Assembly (NCBI RefSeq): GCF_000275845.1 | Contig: NW_006766884.1 | Span: 389,976-453,975 of the forward strand | Length of the DNA: 64,000 nt | Reading direction: 5' to 3' | Origin: Dichomitus squalens LYAD-421 SS1 | Lineage: Eukaryota > Basidiomycota > Agaricomycetes > Polyporales > Polyporaceae | In this document: positions 58,195-64,000 of the stretch, in pieces | Layout: every line of letters starts with the position of its first letter | How positions within the stretch are numbered: the first letter of the stretch is position 1 | The notes under the pieces: model-generated | The model's input: only the letters and a program-made list of their open reading frames with translations | What the model was told of the DNA's origin: nothing | Databases searched by the model: none | Made by a program: the position numbers and the translations under genes

Positions 58195-59262
58195 GGATGC
58201 CGACGGAGGTCGCACGCGAAGGAGGGTGGCGCAGGATTTGGAAGGTAGAAAGGGGACGGGTAGGTGGAGGACGGGGTCGCCGACATTCAGCCGGAGAGGG
58301 GAATATATATACAAGAAGGAGAGGATTGGGAGGAAAGAGGAAATGTGCGATTAGAGCAGGGGCGGGCAGCGCTCGCAGCCGGTGACACTCGTGATCCGGG
58401 TAAGGCAGGCGAGGTCCGCTGTGTTGGAGTCAGTCAGACACACAAAACAGCCCCTGTCCCTCCGTTTGGGCCTGGATTGGATCGGGGGTTAAATGCGTTT
58501 TCGACAAACCAGCACAGGAATGGAAACATATCCCATCCCCACCGCCGCGATCCAGAACATCCTCCCAATCCAGCATAGCGGCCGAAGCTGCGTTTGCACC
58601 CCAGACGTCCCCAGCGTCCCCCCGGCCTAGAGCCCTCAGCACATCGGAGTAAGCGCATCTGCACGGGAAGCCCCCTCGCACGGCACAGACAATGAGAGCA
58701 CACCGAGCGCGTTCACACCGCAGCCCTTTCAACCTTCCCGAAAAGGAGCGGACACCGTGGGCACCTGCTCTCGACGAAAAGCGAACGGCCACAATTGGAC
58801 GTCACCCGCACCCCCCCCCCTGGCCCGAGGATTCCGGGCCCAGTGATGCCCATCGCGGCGTCGCTAGACAAAAAGACTGGTGCAGATGGCGGTCCGTGGG
58901 ATGATGGTGGTGGCGGACGTGCTGGCGGTGAGTAGCCACGCCCCTACCACGCGTCGTGGCAGATCGCACTCACAGAGGAAGTGAATCTGGGCTCCCATGC
59001 GCGGAAGTCCAACCTTGCACCCAAGCACGTCCGCTCTGCGCTGAAGCGGAAGCTGCGACCCCGCCCAGCGTAGAGTTTGATATTCCCAAGCTCCTCCCGC
59101 CTTTCCTCCCCCAGCGCCCGCCCCCCGGTCTCTCGGACCTCAGCGCCTCGCAGCACCTCATGACGATCGGTCCGACCCTCCGACAGCGCCTGAAACGGCG
59201 CCTGCCCTCCGACCACGGCGTCGGAGCAGGCGCGCACAGCCTTCCGCTCGTTGTCTCCGGCG
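58195..59262. other. Divergent intergenic region between TEA factor and VPS23
   Basis: 1.07 kb. A minus-strand TATATATA box (58303-58312) suits the TEA factor. A run of about eleven C at 58810 and pyrimidine-rich stretches occur nearer VPS23. An open plus-strand frame from 58956 to 59429 overlaps the start of VPS23 in another frame and shows no family resemblance, so I read it as leader sequence. Confidence 0.45.
58303..58312 (-). promoter_or_regulatory. TATA box of the TEA factor gene
   Basis: Alternating TATATATAT stretch on the minus strand about 110 nt before the ATG at 58194, in otherwise GC-rich DNA. Assigned by position. Confidence 0.5.
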
Positions 59263-61764
59263 ATGAGCAGGTCAGAATCACTAACGCACAAGTGGCTCCG
59301 CCAAAACCTACAGCCATATGCTCAAGCCGATGTCGTCTTTACACATGTCGATGCGGCCCTCGCCCGGCACCCCACCATCCGGCCCAAGACGGACGTTTAC
59401 AGTTCAGTCTCTGTCATCGCTTTGCATGATCCGTCCTCTCATGTTCTCCCACTCGCAGCGTATGACGACGGGCGGACCCAGCTGTTGCTGTGCCTGCATG
59501 GGCTTCTCCCCATAAACTTCCGCGGTGCTTCCTACAACATTCCCATAGCGGTTTGGCTGCCAAGGGAGTATCCCCGTAGCCCGCCTATAGCTTATGTCGT
59601 CCCGACAAGTGACATGCTCATCCGAGCAGGTCCGGACGTCGACGTCAGCGGTCGCTGTTCCGGACAATACGTCCGAAATTGGGAGCGCAAAAGCGAGGTT
59701 GGTGTCAACGATACCTGACAGAGCTGACATCAATGCTCATCGAGTGACGCGCAGGGTTGCAGTCTTGTTGGTTTTCTGGACGCCATGCAAGAGACGTTCT
59801 CACGGGAACCACCCGTGTACGCAAAACCAAAGGACACTACTGCTGCACAGACAACATATCTGCGGCCACCAACGTCCACGACGTCTGATTACCCCCATCG
59901 CCCTCCCCCCCCACTTCCCGTAGATCGTGCTGCGTCTGTAGGGACGCCCATGCAATCAACACACTCTATAGATGTGGATGCTAGTGGTCCTCCTCCGTTA
60001 CCCGCCAAGCCTGGCGCATCCGTATCAACCGCTGCTTTCTCACCTTCGAGGAGCGCATCTGTCCCTCTTCCCCAAGCGTCCGCAAGCATCCGAAGCCAAT
60101 CGCCAGTCACTATCGGCACCGTACGTACCAGCTTCATAGCCTTGTATTTTAGAACTTCAGATCCGGATCGTCTCGCTGATCGCCGATCCGACGACTTGCA
60201 GCCCGCTCTTGCGATGAGACCACCGCCACCGCTCCCACAGGAAGTGGGCGTACCAAGCCAATCGAACAATTCGCCGGTCCCACCAAGCTATCACTCGCAC
60301 GACCGGAAAACTGTCCACTTGTCCTCTAACAATCCGTCGTGGTCGGCGCGCATACCATCGAGCCCACCGAGCCAGCCTCGATCAATACAGCCGCCATATC
60401 GGGCAGCTGCGCCAACACCCTCTCCGCCGCCCCCGCCGCCACTGCCGCCTGCTCTCTCTGCGACAATTTCAGCCGTAACGTCACCGATCGGTTACAGCGG
60501 GACGTCTCAGCACCCTTCTCCAACGCCTGTCGCCTCAAGCCACGCCGGCTCCGTATACTCTCCGCCCCCACCACCGGCGTTCTCAGCACCCCAGCCTGTC
60601 TTCAGGGGTCCGGCGACGAGTCCCCCGTATCTGACCTCTCCAAGTGGCCAAGCACCCCCGCCCCCGCCGTTTCCACCCGCTTTCGCCCCTCCCGCGCACC
60701 CACCTGCCCCCCCTGCGCCACCATCGTTCGTGCCCGCGCCGGATTTGTTGGACGAGCAAGATGGCGAGACCGCCGGCCCATCAGGCTCGTCCGCGCCAGC
60801 AGCGGGCGCACCGCCGCGCCCGCCGAACCCAGAGCTCCTCCGGCTCCACGACCAGGTGCACGCGAAGCTCTCCTCCGAGCTCGCGTCGCTCTCGCAGGCC
60901 ATGGCGCTCGACGCGGAGCGCCTACGTGCCAACCAGACAGACCTGCTCGCCGGGGAGCCTGCGCTCCGCGACGAGATGGCGCGCCTGGAAGCCGTGCGCG
61001 ACGTGTGCCGGGGGGTGGCCGCGCGGCTGGAGCAGGTGGTCGCGGCGGGGGAGCGGAACGTCGCCGAGCTCAGGCGGAAGGGCGACCCGGAGGTGGACGA
61101 GATGATCTGCTCGACCACGATCGTCTACAACCAGTCAGTATCCTGAATTGTTTTCTCCGCCCGCATACGATGTTTTCTGACCGCTCGCTTTTCTCCTGCG
61201 TTGCCTCGATTCGGATGTGTTCGCGTTCTGGAATTTGCGCAAAATTCAACTTCGGTCTCCGTTCTCTGCGTAACACTCTGCGTAAAATGGACACGAATCT
61301 TGCCCGGGCTCGATGACGCTGTTGCAGGCTCATCAACCTCGTCGCTGAAGATAACGCAATTGAGGACACAATTTACCATCTGCACCGCGCCTTGAACTCC
61401 GGCCGTGTAGACCTCGAGCGGTTCCTCAGGGTGCGTCATTCATTTCATCACCTGTTGGCATTCTTTTGGCATTCTTTCGGTATATTGCAGAGAAGCGGCC
61501 TCAGTAGCGAAAGAGGACGCTTCTCACCCTGAGTCTGCGTAACAAGGGTCTCTATGGTCACTCTTCGCACAACTTTGCGAAGGTGTTCTGCTGTCATCTG
61601 ATGGCGGGAGTGCTGAACCGATTGGTGGTTTCCAACAGACTACTCGCGTTCTCGCCGAGGAACAATTTATGAAGCGCGCCCTCATCGAGAAGATCAGAGC
61701 CGGGATCCCACTCGAAATGTCAGACGAAGCTCCATGGCCTGGTGGTCTTTCTCAATGGCGGTAG
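59263..61764 (+). CDS. VPS23: ESCRT-I subunit Vps23/TSG101 (UEV and steadiness box)
   Basis: Endosomal sorting protein that binds ubiquitinated cargo on endosomes. UEV domain: MSRSESLTHKWLRQNLQPYA, then RPKTDVYSSVSVIALHDPSS, LLLCLHGLLPINFRGASYNI, PIAVWLPREYPRSPPIAYVV, PTSDMLIRAGPDVDVSGRCS. As in TSG101 the catalytic Cys of E2 enzymes is absent. A very long Pro-rich linker follows (PPPPLPQEVG, PSPPPPPPLPPAL, PPPPPFPPAFAPPAHPPAPP). The coiled-coil stalk is LRLHDQVHAKLSSELASLSQ to LEQVVAAGERNVAELRRKG. The steadiness box is NLVAEDNAIEDTIYHLHRAL, NSGRVDLERFLR, TTRVLAEEQFMKRALIEKI. Introns interrupt at KSE, YNQ and FLR. A possible intron at 60121-60200 is in frame and may or may not be removed. Confidence 0.94.
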
Positions 61765-62060
61765 CAGGTGACCCCAACTTTTCGCGTCAGGCGCTCGGGG
61801 GAGATGGCAAAATAGCATAAGACGACAGAGAAGCATGCATTTGTTCCCGAGATGAATATGGAACATGAGGGACGAGCTCGACTGGAAGCCCAGTAGTTGG
61901 GCAAACTGTACTGTAAATGTGAATTCGTTTGTACTCCTCGGTCTAATGAGCCCGGCCGTCGGTTCTGTGTCGACGTCTATAGTCGATCATGGTAGGCGGA
62001 CATACCTATGGTAGATGCCACATCTCCCATAGACTCGTAGTTTGGATTTCCGGAGCCGAC

Positions 62061-62421
62061 CTAGGGGCATCTGCACGCTGCAAGGTCTTTTCCTCCATCC
62101 CCAATCCTATCAGTGAGGTAACTCTCCCGTAAACCACGACATGTGCTGTCAATATACATTCCATCGCCTCCCTCGACGGCTCGGAGTCCGCCTTCTAGTG
62201 CGTACTTGGTGGCTAGGTTTTGCCCAGACTCAGTGAGTGCTCTTACTGACCTTCCTACCGACGTCATCCTGCCACTCGACTGCACGCAGGTCAATACCCC
62301 GAAACGAGTCCGCGATGTGTGCTCCTACACTGCTCCTCCAATCGCGACGCAGGAAGTTTATAAGATTTAGATTGGCAGCTTCGGCGACGTCGCCGCACGC
62401 GAAACTTGCATTGCAGTCCAC
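62061..62421 (-). CDS. Possible small unassigned gene fragment
   Basis: Minus-strand frame with protein-like text (NLNLINFLRRDWRSSVGAHI, then ADSFRGIDLRAVEWQDDVGR) ending at a donor-like GTCAGT, and a second frame after a possible 37-nt intron (TKYALEGGLRAVEGGDGM). The intron would be unusually short, no conserved domain is seen and neither end is defined. It may be a relic or chance. Confidence 0.2.
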
Positions 62422-62539
62422 GACGTCGGACGGAGCAATGCGGCATCAATCACATTCAGTGGTCCAATGGGGGCCGTCGTCGCATATAGCTATCCCGTAC
62501 CGAGCCGTCGACGCCGATATACAGTGCCTTACATATCAA

Positions 62540-62783
62540 TAGGCCCTTTCGAGGAACAAAAATGCTTGGGTCGGTGAGAGAGCCGACCAACTCTCACCGA
62601 CCAAAGTGCGAGTCAGATCCGCCACTCGAGAACGCTGCAGAGCACCCCCGAGAGAGCCTTCGAGACACCTTTGACTGCCTGCGCTGGGCCTGCTGGGCGA
62701 TGCGCTCGGTGGGGTCCCAATGCGGCTGACTATCACTTAGTTGGGCTCCCAACCGACCTGAGCATAAGTTGGGAAACGGCCTA
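62540..62783. mobile_element. Probable second MITE: imperfect inverted repeats with TA ends
   Basis: TA-GGCCCTTTC at 62540 is matched inverted by GAAACGGCC-TA ending at 62783. Allowing small gaps the similarity continues inward for about 45 bases (ATGCT, GGTCGGT, GAG, GCC blocks). The element would be 240 bp between TA dinucleotides, again fitting a Tc1/mariner-type target. The arms are much less alike than in the 32-kb element and their sequence differs, so it is another family or an older copy. Confidence 0.5.
62565..62606. repeat. Perfect 12-bp stem hairpin inside the right-end element
   Basis: GGTCGGTGAGAG (62569-62580), a 10-base loop, then CTCTCACCGACC (62591-62602). The stem extends to 16 bp with one mismatch. 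The loop itself contains CCGACC, so an alternative fold with the left arm exists. Confidence 0.75.
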
Positions 62784-64000
62784 TCAATCTGCAAAACGCT
62801 GTCAACGTGAACACATGGCTACTGTACGCCACGCGGCGCTTGGCGGCTCACGGCGTCATCGGAATACGCGCTGCTGGACCGCCGGCCCGGCGTTTGCATG
62901 GTGGTCAGTTCAGCAGAGACTATACACTCTGCGCGACTGTGTTCGAGGGCGAACTAAAGCAAGCTGATCGACCGAATGTAAAACTATGCATATCGACTCG
63001 GAGTTTCCGATTCTACTATGAAGGGTATTCCGCATGCCGCCAGTAGTAACATAGCCAGTCTAGGAGTCTGTGCTGATCTCTGAGTTGTACTATTCATGGA
63101 ATTGTTCGATTATGATACCTTCGAGTCTCATCAGCAACCACCTAGCGATCATCAGAAATTTTCCTTGTGTCGGTGCTCGCGCTGAGGCAGTGGTAAGGAA
63201 GATTCATTCATTCAATGGGGCCTGATCTTGCTTGGGAGCGCATTGAGCTTGTGGCCCCAGGGGCTCACTGCGGCGTCGTGTCCCTGACCGGTCGGAGGCG
63301 AGAAAAGACTACACATACATTGGATGGATTCGGGACTTACCAGGAGCAGCACGGCCGCATGTCGATATCAGTATACGTCCCGAATCTTCTGCGGGGTTCC
63401 GTGGTGTGGCTGACGAGTTACGGAGCGTAACAACGCTAACGAACGTACATAGCTGCCAAGTGCGATCCAACACGGAGATGACCGTACGGCGAAGCGTTGC
63501 GATGTTCCATTCGCAGAGACTCGCAGGTATGGGACCGCTTCAATGTATCGTCACACTAGTTGTGCTGGAGATGTGGTAGGTTCAGTACGATATGAATAAG
63601 CAGTCATGCCTTAGGGACTAATCTTCGGATATCATCACAGGAGGGCTTGCTTTCCGTACGCATGCCATATGCTCACAATTTCGAGGGGCATGTCGGCATC
63701 ACGAGCATCGCGATGTGTCGACTGCCAGATTGCGAGATTATAAATCGGATTCGGACCTCTCTTTGTTACGCCAAGACGGGCGAAGGTGCCTACGGACGAG
63801 AGAGGGGCTGCTAGCATGACGGACAATGATAGAGCGTTGATTGAGGCCAAATCGAGGGGCTAACGGGACGTACACGGAATATGGTACAATGGTGATAGAT
63901 ATCGTCATAAGCAAAGACGTGAGTGCATACAGGGACGTATGGGAAATTCCCAACAGAACAGCCGAGAGCGACATAGACAGCGGCAACGAAACAAGGAGTA

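Larger units (their letters stand above)
61765..64000. other. Gene-poor right end with a probable MITE
   Basis: No supported gene. Two minus-strand frames at 62061-62421 could be spliced together (FLRRDWRSSVGAHIADSFRG, then ATKYALEGGLRAVEGGDGM) but I cannot assign a family. An inverted-repeat element occupies 62540-62783. From 62980 onward base composition drops and no structure is recognised. Confidence 0.4.

Noticed and set aside
58956..59429. Open frame of 157 codons overlapping the VPS23 start
   Set aside because: Continues out of frame into the UEV domain; no homology, so considered leader sequence.
60339..61316. Second long plus-strand frame inside VPS23
   Set aside because: Out-of-frame shadow of the Pro-rich linker and stalk; the conserved stalk and steadiness box lie in the other frame.

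Overview
The window reads as nuclear DNA of a filamentous basidiomycete, most likely an Agaricomycete. The grounds are dense genes broken by many 45-70 nt GT-AG introns, ordinary eukaryotic housekeeping genes on both strands without operons, and several proteins of a basidiomycete type. No prokaryotic, organellar, CRISPR, rRNA or convincing tRNA feature was seen. All coding models were spliced by eye. For eight genes I summed the exons and found the total divisible by three: 325-aa Rab prenyltransferase, 739-aa SmgGDS-like, 397-aa hypothetical, 363-aa cyclin, 2205-aa TOG protein, 540-aa TEA factor, and 82- and 78-aa Cys-rich proteins.

Left part (1-13.9 kb): 5' part of an amino-acid permease (-), a peroxisomal enoyl-CoA isomerase/hydratase (-), Rab geranylgeranyltransferase beta (+), an armadillo-repeat SmgGDS-like protein (+), a YheT/EMB8-type alpha/beta hydrolase (+), a Gir2/RWDD1-type RWD protein (-), mitoribosomal bS21 (+) and a small Cys-rich protein (+).

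Middle (13.9-33 kb): sparser. It holds a possible transcription-factor relic, two or three uncharacterised proteins, a transcription-type cyclin, the RNase P/MRP subunit Pop4/p29, a second small Cys-rich protein hidden in six tiny exons, eIF2B alpha, and a TA-flanked inverted-repeat element (MITE) at 32.2-32.6 kb.

Right part (33-61.8 kb): tightly packed with a five-TOG XMAP215 homologue, a Gpt2/Sct1-type acyltransferase, methionine aminopeptidase 1, a FAD monooxygenase, APC/C subunit 5, Noc3, a TEA/ATTS transcription factor and the ESCRT-I subunit Vps23/TSG101. The last 2.2 kb is gene-poor and carries a second probable TA-flanked MITE.

The genes do not form a cluster with one pathway. They cover membrane traffic (Rab prenylation, ESCRT-I), lipid metabolism (isomerase, acyltransferase, esterase-like hydrolase), translation and its RNAs (eIF2B, bS21, MetAP1, Gir2, RNase P, Noc3) and cell division/transcription (TOG protein, APC5, cyclin, TEA factor). 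I found no clear undescribed multi-gene system. The best leads are the two Cys-rich mini-proteins, the two MITEs and the metazoan-like five-TOG architecture.
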